From Maribacter sp. (GTDB taxonomy: Bacteria > Bacteroidota > Bacteroidia > Flavobacteriales > Flavobacteriaceae): a stretch of 42,120 nt of DNA. Within the stretch, counting starts at the first letter, position 1. The number at the start of each line of letters is the position of its first letter. The DNA lies in NCBI GenBank assembly GCA_024228355.1, contig JAAETN010000380.1, positions 1-42,120 on the forward strand. Direction: 5' to 3'. Below are positions 1-7,824 of the stretch, in pieces. The position numbers and the translations under genes were made by a program. The notes below the pieces were generated by a model. It saw nothing but the letters and a program-made list of their open reading frames with translations, had not been told where the DNA came from and made no database searches.

Positions 1-570
1 GATACCCAGCTCGAAGAGGCTTTTGAGCGTATTTGGAAGTTAAAGGAAAAAGCCTTTAAAGTCAAAGTCGAAATCCCTGAGGAACTAATAAACCCTGATG
101 TTTTAAACGAGCAAATCGCAAGAAACTGTATCACCCTTTGCAATGGGGATAAAAGAGAAATAGCGGCCTTTAGGAAGAAGGGATTCTTAAGTATTTCAAA
201 TATACAATATGCTGATAATCATTTTATTAATTTACTTAAAGAGAATTTAAACTTTAAGTGTTTATCTCTTTCATCAGACACTTTTAAAAGTGAAGGAAAT
301 ATACTGCTTTCGCTTTTCCCACCGCAAGTCAAACCGAATGATAATTTTGGATTTACAGCGTCTGAAATTCAGATGATAAACAAACTGATCAATTCTAATA
401 ATGTGGTGCTTTATCATTTTGGCAATCCGTATGCGCTGAGGATTTTTGATTACAAAAATGCAAGTGCGATTGTTTTGGCTTATCAAGAGTTTGAAGTCTT
501 CCAAAAAGTTGCTGTAGATCATTTTCTTGGAAGGATTGATGCCAATGGTAAATTGCCCGTTCTTTTATAA
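1..570 (+). CDS. Glycoside hydrolase family 3 protein, C-terminal part (5' end outside window)
   Basis: An open frame runs from the first base to a TAA at 568-570 and gives 189 residues with no start, so the gene is cut by the window edge. The residues resemble the end of the GH3 C-terminal domain: an early stretch reading IARNCITLCNGD, then LYHFGNPYAL, and a final FLGRIDANGKLPVLL, which matches the 'GK-LPV' ending of this family. Catalytic Asp and His residues would lie in the missing N-terminal barrel. With anmK nearby (3432-4508), a beta-N-acetylglucosaminidase (NagZ-like) acting on peptidoglycan fragments is the best inference. Other GH3 specificities are possible. No beta-lactamase-like domain follows GH3_C, unlike the fused long NagZ proteins of some Bacteroidota. 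Confidence 0.8.
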   Translation, partial: DTQLEEAFERIWKLKEKAFKVKVEIPEELINPDVLNEQIARNCITLCNGDKREIAAFRKKGFLSISNIQYADNHFINLLKENLNFKCLSLSSDTFKSEGNILLSLFPPQVKPNDNFGFTASEIQMINKLINSNNVVLYHFGNPYALRIFDYKNASAIVLAYQEFEVFQKVAVDHFLGRIDANGKLPVLL

Positions 571-630
571 GCTAACAAGACAGTTTTGGTTTAAGTTTTT
601 TATATAGAATTAAGTTGAACCCAAAATAAA

Positions 631-660
631 AGCCCCATATGCTGAGAAACATATGGGGCT
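631..660. terminator. Bidirectional intrinsic terminator
   Basis: An 11-bp perfect inverted repeat (arms 631-641 and 650-660, AGCCCCATATG/CATATGGGGCT) encloses an 8-nt loop. It lies between the convergent ends of the GH3 gene (570) and the DUF1080 gene (685). The bases before it on the plus strand are A-rich, so a minus-strand transcript ends in a T-rich tail. On the plus strand it is followed by a pyrimidine-rich stretch. It can therefore serve both genes. Confidence 0.8.
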
Positions 661-684
661 ACTTTCTTTATTAAGTCAAACTCC

Positions 685-1449
685 TTAAAGTTCCTTTATC
701 TTAATATTCCTAAACCAAACATCATCGCCATGATCCTGAAGTCCAATATATCCTTTAGCAGGTACATCTGCCCAATCGGGATTTAAAGCAGGGAATTTAC
801 TTCCAGCCACCAATTCGTTCCATTCTGGAGTCCAAAGATGATACTCAACAACATTCTCACCGTTTTGGTTATGAACAACAGTGCCTTTATACACTGTAAG
901 CTCTATCTTGTTCCACTCGCCTGCAGGTTTGGCATTTTGTGGTTTTGCTGGTATCAAATCATACAAAGACCCAGCCTGACGATTTCCATCTTTACCTAAT
1001 TTAGCATCAGGATGTCTCTCGTTATCCAAAATTTGCATTTCAGGTGCGGTTTTCCAGATATAATCCAATTTTTCTTCTCCTAAATACAAAATACCGGAAT
1101 TACCACCCTCAGAAACTTTCCATTCCAAGCTCAAGGTAAAATTCTGGAATTGCTTATCAAAAATAATATCCCCTCCATCTTTGGCTCCTGCTTCCCCCCT
1201 ACCTGATCCAATCATATGTAATGTTCCATCAACAATTTCCCATGCTGCTGGAAAATGCTCTTTTTTGTAGCCTCTCCATCCTTTCGATGTTGTGCCATCA
1301 AAAAGCATCATCCAACCATCTGCCTTTTCAGCAGCGGTAAGTCCGTTCAATGGTGCTTCTTCTTTTTGAACAGCTTTTTTCACCTTGCAGCTATTTAGTA
1401 CTGGCAACATTATCATACTAAATATAAAAATTAAACTAATTTTTCTCAT
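685..1449 (-). CDS. DUF1080 (3-keto-disaccharide hydrolase-like) lipoprotein
   Basis: The 254-residue protein starts with a lipoprotein signal peptide: a short basic start, a hydrophobic core and a lipobox LNSC ending at Cys21. It is therefore predicted to be anchored in the cell envelope. Residues about 45-252 match the DUF1080 / concanavalin-like family, with DGWMMLFDG near the start, EWKVSEGGNSGILY in the middle and GYIGLQDHGDDVWFRNIKI at the end. Members are described as hydrolases of 3-keto-glycosides. The gene follows a Gfo/Idh/MocA oxidoreductase on the same strand with a 101-bp gap that holds a strong hairpin. That pairing fits a two-step scheme in which the sugar is oxidised at C3 and the keto-glycoside is then cleaved. 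The substrate is unknown. Confidence 0.85.
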   Translation of the reverse strand: MRKISLIFIFSMIMLPVLNSCKVKKAVQKEEAPLNGLTAAEKADGWMMLFDGTTSKGWRGYKKEHFPAAWEIVDGTLHMIGSGRGEAGAKDGGDIIFDKQFQNFTLSLEWKVSEGGNSGILYLGEEKLDYIWKTAPEMQILDNERHPDAKLGKDGNRQAGSLYDLIPAKPQNAKPAGEWNKIELTVYKGTVVHNQNGENVVEYHLWTPEWNELVAGSKFPALNPDWADVPAKGYIGLQDHGDDVWFRNIKIKEL

Positions 1450-1475
1450 CTGTTTGTTCTTTTTTGATTCTTATA

Positions 1476-1506
1476 AGTAGAACCGGCTTAAAAAGCCAGT
1501 TCTACT
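1476..1506 (-). other. Strong intercistronic stem-loop
   Basis: A 14-bp stem (arms 1476-1489 and 1493-1506) with a 3-nt loop sits between the Gfo/Idh/MocA gene and the DUF1080 gene. The single mismatch (C1484/A1498) becomes a G-U pair in minus-strand RNA, so the hairpin is fully paired in the transcript of this gene pair. No U-run follows in that direction, so a simple intrinsic terminator is unlikely. It may stabilise or process the mRNA, or uncouple expression of the two genes. Confidence 0.6.
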
Positions 1507-1550
1507 CGTTTTTATTATTGGTTAAACAATTAAATTCTCTAGTCAATGAC

Positions 1551-3062
1551 CTATACAGGCATATCTGGTAATGACCAACCATCTCTATATGTATGCTTGA
1601 TCAATTCCTGTGAATATGCAATTGCATTCATTGGCTCTGTCCAATCCTTGTTGAATGTTGGGTGTCCATCATGAATCTTGAATCCGTCCCTAATTACAGT
1701 CCTAATTTCCTCATTAGCACTAATATTAGTGAATTTCATATTCTCACCGTCCCATTCAAGTATTTTATTCAAGGCCTGTAAGCGAACAGCAAGTACGCCC
1801 ATGACAACCATTTCATTAAATGGTCCGGCTTCATCAAAATCTGAAGTACATGGTTTCCTATTTTCGGCACTTTCTTTACAAGCACGTACCCAATCCATTT
1901 CATGGGCTCCCTTATTCCAGGCAAGTCCTAATTCATCCTCTACTCTTCGCTCTGTTTTTGCAGCTGATATTTTTTTGCCTGACATCAATTCAGGTTCTAC
2001 ACCATAGCAACCCACATGAAGAATATCCTTAGTTCCATAAAAGAAGGTTCCACCGCCTGCTTTATTCGGATTCTTACCTGCTGGCCAATTATCAGGCAAT
2101 TCTGGCTTAATACCGCCATCATACCAATGTACATCGACTTCAGGCAATTTCATTTTACCTTGTCTGCCTCTTGCCGGGAACGTTAGTTTAGCAGACTGGG
2201 AAACCGGAGCACAATCATTCAATAATAATGACGAGCTTGCCTGTGCCTTGGTAGGATACCCTAGTTTTAATCCTTCAAAAACAGGATGTAATATGTGGCA
2301 GGCCATATCGCCCAGCGCACCAGTACCATAATCCCACCATCCTCTCCAGTTCCATGGATGGTACACCTCATTGAAAGGTTTCATTTTAGCTGGCCCGGTA
2401 AACAGATCCCAATTCAGGGTATCGGGTACCCAATCCCCTCTTTCAGGGCTGTTTAATCCTTGTGGCCATATTGGTCGATCCGTAAAGGATTCCACTTTCT
2501 TTACATCTCCTATTGCGCCACTCCAAAGAATTTCACATGTTTTGGCGACACCTTCTCCTGAGGCGCCTTGGTTACCCATCTGGGTCGCTACCTTATGCTT
2601 CTTGGCCAATTTTGTCATCAATCTTGACTCATAAACCGAATGGGTCAATGGTTTTTGAAGATAAACATGTTTTCCCATTGTCATAGCATTGGCGGCGATA
2701 ATGGCATGTGTATGATCAGCTGTAGCCACGACGATGCCATCTATTTCATCACCCATTTCATCAAACATCTTACGCCAATCCCAATATTTTTTAGCATTTG
2801 GATATCTGTCAAAAGCACCTTTGGCATACTTCCAATCAACATCACAAAGACCTACAATATTTTGCGATTCCAAATTCTTTAAATTGGCAAGCCCCATGCC
2901 CCCAACACCTATTCCGGCAATATTCAATTTATCGCTTGGTGCTACATGCCCCAAACCACTGACGGCATACGACGGCACGATAGTAAACGCTGCGGAAGCG
3001 GCCAAAGTTCTGCCCACAAAATCACGGCGGGTCAAAGTGTTCTCTTTTTTAGTCTTACTCAT
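1551..3062 (-). CDS. Tat-exported Gfo/Idh/MocA family oxidoreductase
   Basis: The 503-residue protein has an N-terminal twin-arginine signal (TRRDFVGRT, Arg12-Arg13, then an alanine-rich hydrophobic segment ending near SYAVSG). It is thus predicted to be exported folded with its cofactor. A Rossmann glycine motif GIGVGGMG near residues 50-57 binds NAD(P). YLQKPLTHSV corresponds to the family's EKP catalytic-lysine motif, here with Gln in place of Glu. A C-terminal Gfo/Idh/MocA dimerisation domain follows, containing tryptophan-rich HPWNWRGWWDYGTGALGD. Secreted members often pair with DUF1080 proteins in sugar or glycoside oxidation, and a DUF1080 gene lies immediately downstream. The exact sugar substrate cannot be read from the sequence. 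Confidence 0.88.
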   Translation of the reverse strand: MSKTKKENTLTRRDFVGRTLAASAAFTIVPSYAVSGLGHVAPSDKLNIAGIGVGGMGLANLKNLESQNIVGLCDVDWKYAKGAFDRYPNAKKYWDWRKMFDEMGDEIDGIVVATADHTHAIIAANAMTMGKHVYLQKPLTHSVYESRLMTKLAKKHKVATQMGNQGASGEGVAKTCEILWSGAIGDVKKVESFTDRPIWPQGLNSPERGDWVPDTLNWDLFTGPAKMKPFNEVYHPWNWRGWWDYGTGALGDMACHILHPVFEGLKLGYPTKAQASSSLLLNDCAPVSQSAKLTFPARGRQGKMKLPEVDVHWYDGGIKPELPDNWPAGKNPNKAGGGTFFYGTKDILHVGCYGVEPELMSGKKISAAKTERRVEDELGLAWNKGAHEMDWVRACKESAENRKPCTSDFDEAGPFNEMVVMGVLAVRLQALNKILEWDGENMKFTNISANEEIRTVIRDGFKIHDGHPTFNKDWTEPMNAIAYSQELIKHTYRDGWSLPDMPV

Positions 3063-3431
3063 ATTGCATTACTTTATAATCAGTTAATAATATAGTTAAT
3101 CAAATTTTCCAGTGATCAAGAACCCTTCATAATAGTTACGTACGATTCCTAACTAAATTTATGGAATTTAAATGTTTAAGATAGGTCGATTTTACCACTT
3201 GAAAAAACAATTACTAAAATTACACATTTTTGTTAAAAATTAATAGTATAAATTTGTCAAAACTTAATAATATAAAACCTTTGGAATTTAGCATCATCGA
3301 TTGGATTTATTTGGACTAAGTCAATATGTAAAAAGGTATTTGAATATAAGTAATCACATTATTTTCATTGAAAAAGTATCTATTTAACTTTCATCATTAT
3401 TATTGACCCACCTCGAATTCCACATTTGGCA
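3063..3431. other. Intergenic region between divergent genes
   Basis: This AT-rich 369-bp stretch separates the oxidoreductase (minus) from anmK (plus). I see no open frame of note and no strong hairpin. A possible plus-strand promoter for anmK is TAAATTTG at 3249-3256, which matches TAnnTTTG, with TTTG at 3229-3232 upstream. Their 16-bp spacing is shorter than the usual 17-23, so it is only a weak candidate, and it would leave a long leader of about 170 nt. No matching motif was found for the minus-strand gene. Confidence 0.35.
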
Positions 3432-4508
3432 ATGAAAACATATAAGGTTATAGGATTAATGTCTGGCACTTCATTGGATGGGCTGGATTTAGCTTATTGC
3501 CATATTTCCAAGTCGTTGGACCAATGGGAATATACTATAGAACAGACCAAAAGCGTTGATTACACTATAGAGATGAAAGGAAAATTGAAGAACTCAATTT
3601 TCCTTTCTGCCAATGAGCTATTGAAATTCAACAATACGTATGGCCAATGGTTGGGAGAGCAAGTAAGAGCTTTCATTAAAGAATATGATTTGCTTGTTGA
3701 TTTTATTGCCAGTCACGGGCATACCACGCATCATCAGCCAGAAAACGGACTCACTTACCAAATAGGTTCTGGACAGCATTTGGCCAATGAAAGCGGATGT
3801 AAAATAGTATGCGATTTTCGTACGAATGATGTAGCCTTGGGTGGGCAAGGAGCGCCTCTTGTTCCTATTGGAGATCGATTGTTTTTTGGCAATTACGACT
3901 TCTGCTTAAATCTTGGTGGTATCAGTAATGTTTCATTTGAAAAAAATGGTGAGCGTATTGCCTATGACATAGGCCTGGCGAATATGATATTGAACCACAT
4001 TACCCAAAAAATTGATTTACGATATGACAAAGGGGGTGAATTGGCTAGAAGCGGAACAACAAATCCAACTATGCTAGAGCGATTGAATACATTGGAATAC
4101 TATAAACTACCTTTCCCAAAATCGACTGGTTATGAGTGGTTCACTCAAAAAGTAGTCCCTATAATTGAAACTACCGAAGATTCCATTGAAAATTTACTTC
4201 ATACTTCTATCCATCATTTATGTGAACAAATTGCCATCCAGGTAAGGCTCAATACGGCTAAGACAAAGTCAAATTTATTAGTGACTGGAGGAGGTGCAAT
4301 GAATGATTTCCTTATAAGAACTTTAAAAGAGAAACTAGGATCGTACATTGAGGTTGTCGTACCATCTAAAGAGCTTGTTGAAAACAAAGAGGCCTTGGTA
4401 TTTGCATTGATGGGGGTATTGAGAATAGAGGAAGAAATCAATGTTCTAAGTACTGTCACAGGTGCTAAACGGGATTCTTCGAGTGGGGTGGTATTTATTC
4501 CAAATTAA
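3432..4508 (+). CDS. anmK: Anhydro-N-acetylmuramic acid kinase
   Basis: AnmK phosphorylates and opens 1,6-anhydro-N-acetylmuramic acid released during wall turnover, giving MurNAc-6-phosphate for recycling in the cytoplasm. The 358-residue product is close to the usual family length. Visible motifs are GLMSGTSLDGLDLA near the start, GHTTHHQP, the nucleotide-binding NLGGISNVSF, AYDIGLAN and the C-terminal GGGAMNDFL of the hexokinase-like fold. I chose the ATG at 3432; an in-frame TTG six bases upstream would add two residues but is less likely. The GH3 gene upstream may provide the preceding hydrolysis step. The gene ends 19 bp before the convergent exonuclease gene. Confidence 0.92.
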   Translation: MKTYKVIGLMSGTSLDGLDLAYCHISKSLDQWEYTIEQTKSVDYTIEMKGKLKNSIFLSANELLKFNNTYGQWLGEQVRAFIKEYDLLVDFIASHGHTTHHQPENGLTYQIGSGQHLANESGCKIVCDFRTNDVALGGQGAPLVPIGDRLFFGNYDFCLNLGGISNVSFEKNGERIAYDIGLANMILNHITQKIDLRYDKGGELARSGTTNPTMLERLNTLEYYKLPFPKSTGYEWFTQKVVPIIETTEDSIENLLHTSIHHLCEQIAIQVRLNTAKTKSNLLVTGGGAMNDFLIRTLKEKLGSYIEVVVPSKELVENKEALVFALMGVLRIEEEINVLSTVTGAKRDSSSGVVFIPN

Positions 4509-4527
4509 ATTTATCATTTCAAGAAAT

Positions 4528-5196
4528 CTATAACAATCCCCTCCTATCCGAATTAAAAAAGAGGTCATTCAATTTTAGATTTCTTGAATTTTTCAAATTC
4601 GAAACTATTTTTAGAAATATCAGCCCTGTTAGAAAAGCATCACCGGAAGCTGTATGGCGGTCATGCTTTTTAAGATTAAAGGTATCGCTTAACCGATCAA
4701 GGGAATAATGTTTTTCCTTACTTTCACAAAGATTGGTCTTCTTGAATAAGATACCGGTATCAAGCACTTTGTTTTTAAGTTTAGGTAGGCACATTCTAGA
4801 TAGAACCCCATTGATCATACTTACATCAAAAGCTGCATGGTGAGCAACCAAAATAGCATCCCTTATGTAGTTTAAAAATGCAATTATCGCTTCTTCCTCA
4901 GTTGCCTTGAGAATTCCCCCTTCCTTTAATATACCATGAATCTCAACGGTCTCAGCTTTGAAAATATCTTGTTTAATATATAGTTCCAAACTATCACCAA
5001 CATCCATTTTACCATTGTTAATGGCTATAGCACCTATTGATAGAATTCGATCATCAATGATATCAAGGCCAGTGGTTTCCGTATCGAAAACAACAAATCT
5101 TGCAGTGGAAATTTCATTTTGATGCTTTGTCGCGAAATGGCCAATATAACTATTCCAATAATCAGGGAAGTTTCTTTTGAATAACCTATTGAACAT
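4528..5196 (-). CDS. DnaQ-like 3'-5' exonuclease (DEDDh family)
   Basis: The 222-residue protein carries the exonuclease signatures of the DNA polymerase III epsilon family. ExoI is FDTETTGLD (Asp38, Glu40), ExoII is AHHAAFDVSM, and ExoIII is HDRHTASGDAFLTG with the general-base His and the final metal-binding Asp. About 30 residues precede the fold. No second domain is present, so it is a free-standing nuclease rather than a full replicative subunit. It begins one base after the stop of the CNB-CBS-DUF294 gene and is surely co-transcribed with it. This same pair is found next to acetate symporter/acs loci in proteobacteria, so a signalling or nucleotide-processing role linked to carboxylate metabolism is possible. 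The true substrate is unknown. Confidence 0.88.
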   Translation of the reverse strand: MFNRLFKRNFPDYWNSYIGHFATKHQNEISTARFVVFDTETTGLDIIDDRILSIGAIAINNGKMDVGDSLELYIKQDIFKAETVEIHGILKEGGILKATEEEAIIAFLNYIRDAILVAHHAAFDVSMINGVLSRMCLPKLKNKVLDTGILFKKTNLCESKEKHYSLDRLSDTFNLKKHDRHTASGDAFLTGLIFLKIVSNLKNSRNLKLNDLFFNSDRRGLL

Positions 5197-5197
5197 A

Positions 5198-7105
5198 TTA
5201 CAACATTTGAGAAAGTGTAAAGCGCACTTTTATGAGCTCCTGGATATCGCGAATTGGCCCAAAGCACCCTTTTAATTTTAATCGGTCAGATTTATTCAAG
5301 GATTTAAGATCAATGAATCGGCCTGAATCTTTATGTTTTAATCCTTGTACCGTTCGAAAACGGAGCAATATCTTAAACGCATCAATACAGGCTGTGTACA
5401 ATTCCTTGTTTTGCGGCTCAACATCAATCAACTTTTCAAATCTCAGAATGGTATTATTGTATTCCTTGATATTGTAGGAAAGTACCAACAGACGTGCCGC
5501 GTCAACCAACGGCATTATTGCCTTGGATTTGATATCGAACAAATCTTTATGTTCACCATCATTTTCCACTAAAAACTGCCTGAAAAAACCCAATGGTGGC
5601 GGATTCTTAATGGCATTCAGCGCTAAAAAATTCAAGAAAATACCATAACTATCAATAGATTTAAAAATGCTATCAGACATATCATCAACCAATTGCTTAT
5701 TCCCATAGCACCTTTCATAATCGAAAAAAATGGCAGACAACATAATCTTATCCTCATCGGGATGGGTAATCCAATCGTTAAACTGGTTCTTCCATTCACT
5801 TAAGGACAAGCACCAATTGGAATTGCTTGCCATCATATCAGCGGGACAATATTCAAAACCAACTGTATTGAGTTTTTTCGTTATCAATGATGCTAATTTC
5901 AAAAAATAAGCTTTAGTATCTTCATATTGAGAGTTGGGTACATCCTCAAAAACCAATGCGCTATCTTGATCTGTTAGTAACAATTGTTCTCCTCTGCCCT
6001 GACTACCCAATACCATCCATGCAAAAGTAGTTGGTAGTGGATTCTTTATTTCTTCTATGGAAAGATCAATGGCCCTCTTACAAATTGAATCATTAATAGC
6101 GGATATAATCTTGGATACAAAAAATACAGGAATATGCTGTTTTAAATAACGTTCCATTAGCCCCTGTGCCTGTAGTCTAATGTCAAATAATTTTTTCGCG
6201 GATTTCGCTCTTTTTACTTCTTTTATTAAAAAGGAGGGATTATTGGTGCTCGATACTACAATATCATGCTCAGACAGTACCCCAACAAGTTCAGTCTGCG
6301 GTGTCCCACCCTTTGTGATGCATAAATGTGTGATCCTATCCCGTAGCATTACAATTTGCGCTTCCGCGACTGATGTATTCTCAGGAATACAAATAACAGG
6401 GGAGCTCATTATTTGGTTAACCTTTACATCTATTTGGAAAACACCAGTGGCTATTTTGGTTCGTAAATCCTTATCAGTAATAATACCGACAGGCTTCTTA
6501 TTACTGGTTATGACTATTGATCCTACTCTATTGGCAGTCATAATTTTAGCGGCGGCATCAACAGAAGTGTCCTCGGTACATATAATAGGCCGTTTTACTG
6601 CCTCGATGGATTGTAAGTGGATTAGGTCGCCATTACTGTCATGGAATTCGCCTTCTTGGGAATATAATCGTCCATTACTTGTATCAGAATAAGGACTAAG
6701 GGTATTCGTTGCAAAACTTGCCAATAAGAATTTATTCGCATCGGTATTTGAGGTGATTAATTCCTCCAATAAATTAGAGGATACTGAATAGACGATACTC
6801 TCCTCAATTGCCTTTGCGTTTAATTGATAGTTGCTTTTTCTTATCAATGCCCTTAACCCGAATATGTCACCTTCATCACATTTATCAACCAAAATTGCAT
6901 CTCGAAAAATACCAACCGCGCCATCCTTCACCACGTAAAATGAATCATGTAATTCTTCATTCGCAGTAAAAACTGAACTACCTTTTTCGTAATACCCTAC
7001 CTTAACCTGCTCACAAATAGTCATTAGTTGATTTCGTTCAAGTGAACCAAATGGAGGAAAATCCTTTAGGAAATCATAAATGCGTTCAGCAATGGTATTC
7101 TTCAT
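5198..7105 (-). CDS. Cyclic-nucleotide-binding / CBS-pair / DUF294 nucleotidyltransferase-like protein
   Basis: The 635-residue protein reads in order as follows. A cNMP-binding-like beta barrel spans about residues 18-130. Two CBS domains, which bind adenosine nucleotides, span about 170-290. A DUF294 nucleotidyltransferase-like domain spans about 310-460 with the signature GSQGRGEQLLLTDQDSALV (367-385), including the GS...DxD metal-binding pattern also seen in GlnD. A DUF294_C helical domain runs to the end. The architecture suggests a soluble sensor that modifies a partner in response to nucleotide levels; the target is unknown. The exonuclease gene follows after one base. The region upstream (7106-7259) is shared with the divergent zinc-finger/HTH gene. 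Confidence 0.87.
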   Translation of the reverse strand: MKNTIAERIYDFLKDFPPFGSLERNQLMTICEQVKVGYYEKGSSVFTANEELHDSFYVVKDGAVGIFRDAILVDKCDEGDIFGLRALIRKSNYQLNAKAIEESIVYSVSSNLLEELITSNTDANKFLLASFATNTLSPYSDTSNGRLYSQEGEFHDSNGDLIHLQSIEAVKRPIICTEDTSVDAAAKIMTANRVGSIVITSNKKPVGIITDKDLRTKIATGVFQIDVKVNQIMSSPVICIPENTSVAEAQIVMLRDRITHLCITKGGTPQTELVGVLSEHDIVVSSTNNPSFLIKEVKRAKSAKKLFDIRLQAQGLMERYLKQHIPVFFVSKIISAINDSICKRAIDLSIEEIKNPLPTTFAWMVLGSQGRGEQLLLTDQDSALVFEDVPNSQYEDTKAYFLKLASLITKKLNTVGFEYCPADMMASNSNWCLSLSEWKNQFNDWITHPDEDKIMLSAIFFDYERCYGNKQLVDDMSDSIFKSIDSYGIFLNFLALNAIKNPPPLGFFRQFLVENDGEHKDLFDIKSKAIMPLVDAARLLVLSYNIKEYNNTILRFEKLIDVEPQNKELYTACIDAFKILLRFRTVQGLKHKDSGRFIDLKSLNKSDRLKLKGCFGPIRDIQELIKVRFTLSQML

Positions 7106-7248
7106 ACTGTAAAATTAAATATTGTAGGTAATCAAAACCTGAATACTGTTATTTAATTTATAAATATTTAGTCTTGAAGGCTATTAGATTCAAAGAACAA
7201 CTTTCAATACCAATAATACATATAATATACCCCTAAATCTATTCAGAA

Positions 7249-7289
7249 TTGATATTTAGTTGCTAATTTACTATATTTATGCTAATTTA
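7249..7289 (+). promoter_or_regulatory. Candidate promoter with overlapping direct repeats
   Basis: TTG at 7249-7251 and TATATTTA at 7272-7279 are 20 bp apart. This fits the Bacteroidota TTG-N(17-23)-TAnnTTTG pattern with one mismatch. Transcription would start near 7286, about 10 bases before the ATG at 7296. The 10-bp direct repeat TGCTAATTTA (7261-7270 and 7280-7289, 19 bp apart) brackets the -7 element, which is a typical operator position. ACTATATTTA (7270-7279) occurs again at 7715-7724, after this gene and upstream of the porin. Confidence 0.45.
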
Positions 7290-7295
7290 ATATAT

Positions 7296-7715
7296 ATGAA
7301 AATAAAGTCTTGCCCCAATTGTGGTTCGGAGTATTATATTAAAAGTGGTATTGTTGACCATAGACAACGCTATAAATGTAAGGATTGCAACTATTTTTTC
7401 TCAGTCAATAAGATTGGGAAGATGATCGACCGTTATTACGTCAATAAAGCTCTACAGCTATATTTGGAGGGATTGTCCTATCGTGAAATTGAACGGATCC
7501 TGGGCATATCCCATGTTAGTATCATGAACTGGGTAAAGAAATACAATATCAGAAGACCCTATAACCCGGATTATCATCCTACATACAAGATTTTCAATGC
7601 AAATGAACTCTCTTCTTACTTCCAGGATATCAAGAACCTCTCGGGTGCCGGCGTAATTGTAACTGAGCTTGGAGATAAATTTATGCTAATAAAATGGGAA
7701 CGTTTTAGAGATTAA
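7296..7715 (+). CDS. InsA-like zinc-finger / helix-turn-helix protein, probable regulator
   Basis: From the ATG at 7296 the product has 139 residues; an upstream in-frame TTG at 7260 is rejected because it overlaps the promoter-like repeats. A four-cysteine zinc ribbon (Cys6, Cys9, Cys28, Cys31: CPNCG...YKCKDC) is followed by a helix-turn-helix at about residues 45-80 (LSYREIERILGISHVSIMNW). This arrangement resembles InsA of IS1. A C-terminal 50 residues of unknown fold end in GDKFMLIKWERF. No DDE transposase partner and no terminal inverted repeats are present, so it is not a working insertion sequence. Its position between the nucleotidyltransferase gene and the porin/symporter genes suggests a domesticated DNA-binding regulator of this locus (inference). 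Confidence 0.7.
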   Translation: MKIKSCPNCGSEYYIKSGIVDHRQRYKCKDCNYFFSVNKIGKMIDRYYVNKALQLYLEGLSYREIERILGISHVSIMNWVKKYNIRRPYNPDYHPTYKIFNANELSSYFQDIKNLSGAGVIVTELGDKFMLIKWERFRD

Positions 7716-7738
7716 CTATATTTAATTTACGAATATAT
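7715..7738 (+). promoter_or_regulatory. Second copy of the AT-rich repeat motif upstream of the porin
   Basis: ACTATATTTA (7715-7724) is identical to 7270-7279. It is followed within a few bases by TAATTTA and an ATATATAT run, the same elements in the same order as upstream of the zinc-finger/HTH gene. It could be a shared operator controlling the porin operon. AT-rich sequence makes chance matches fairly likely. Confidence 0.3.
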
Positions 7739-7824
7739 ATATTGTTCTTTCACCGACAGAATCTTTTAAAGATCTTTGTAAAGCACACAAAACCAAGTTT
7801 TTACAAACTTAAGTCCATAAATTC

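Noticed and set aside
6180-6692. 170-codon open frame antisense to the CBS/DUF294 gene
   Set aside because: Its residues mirror the CBS-domain coding region and it has no independent homology or promoter.
7296-7715. Active IS1-type insertion sequence
   Set aside because: Only an InsA-like DNA-binding part exists. There is no InsB/DDE gene, no -1 frameshift partner, and no terminal inverted repeats or target-site duplication were seen.
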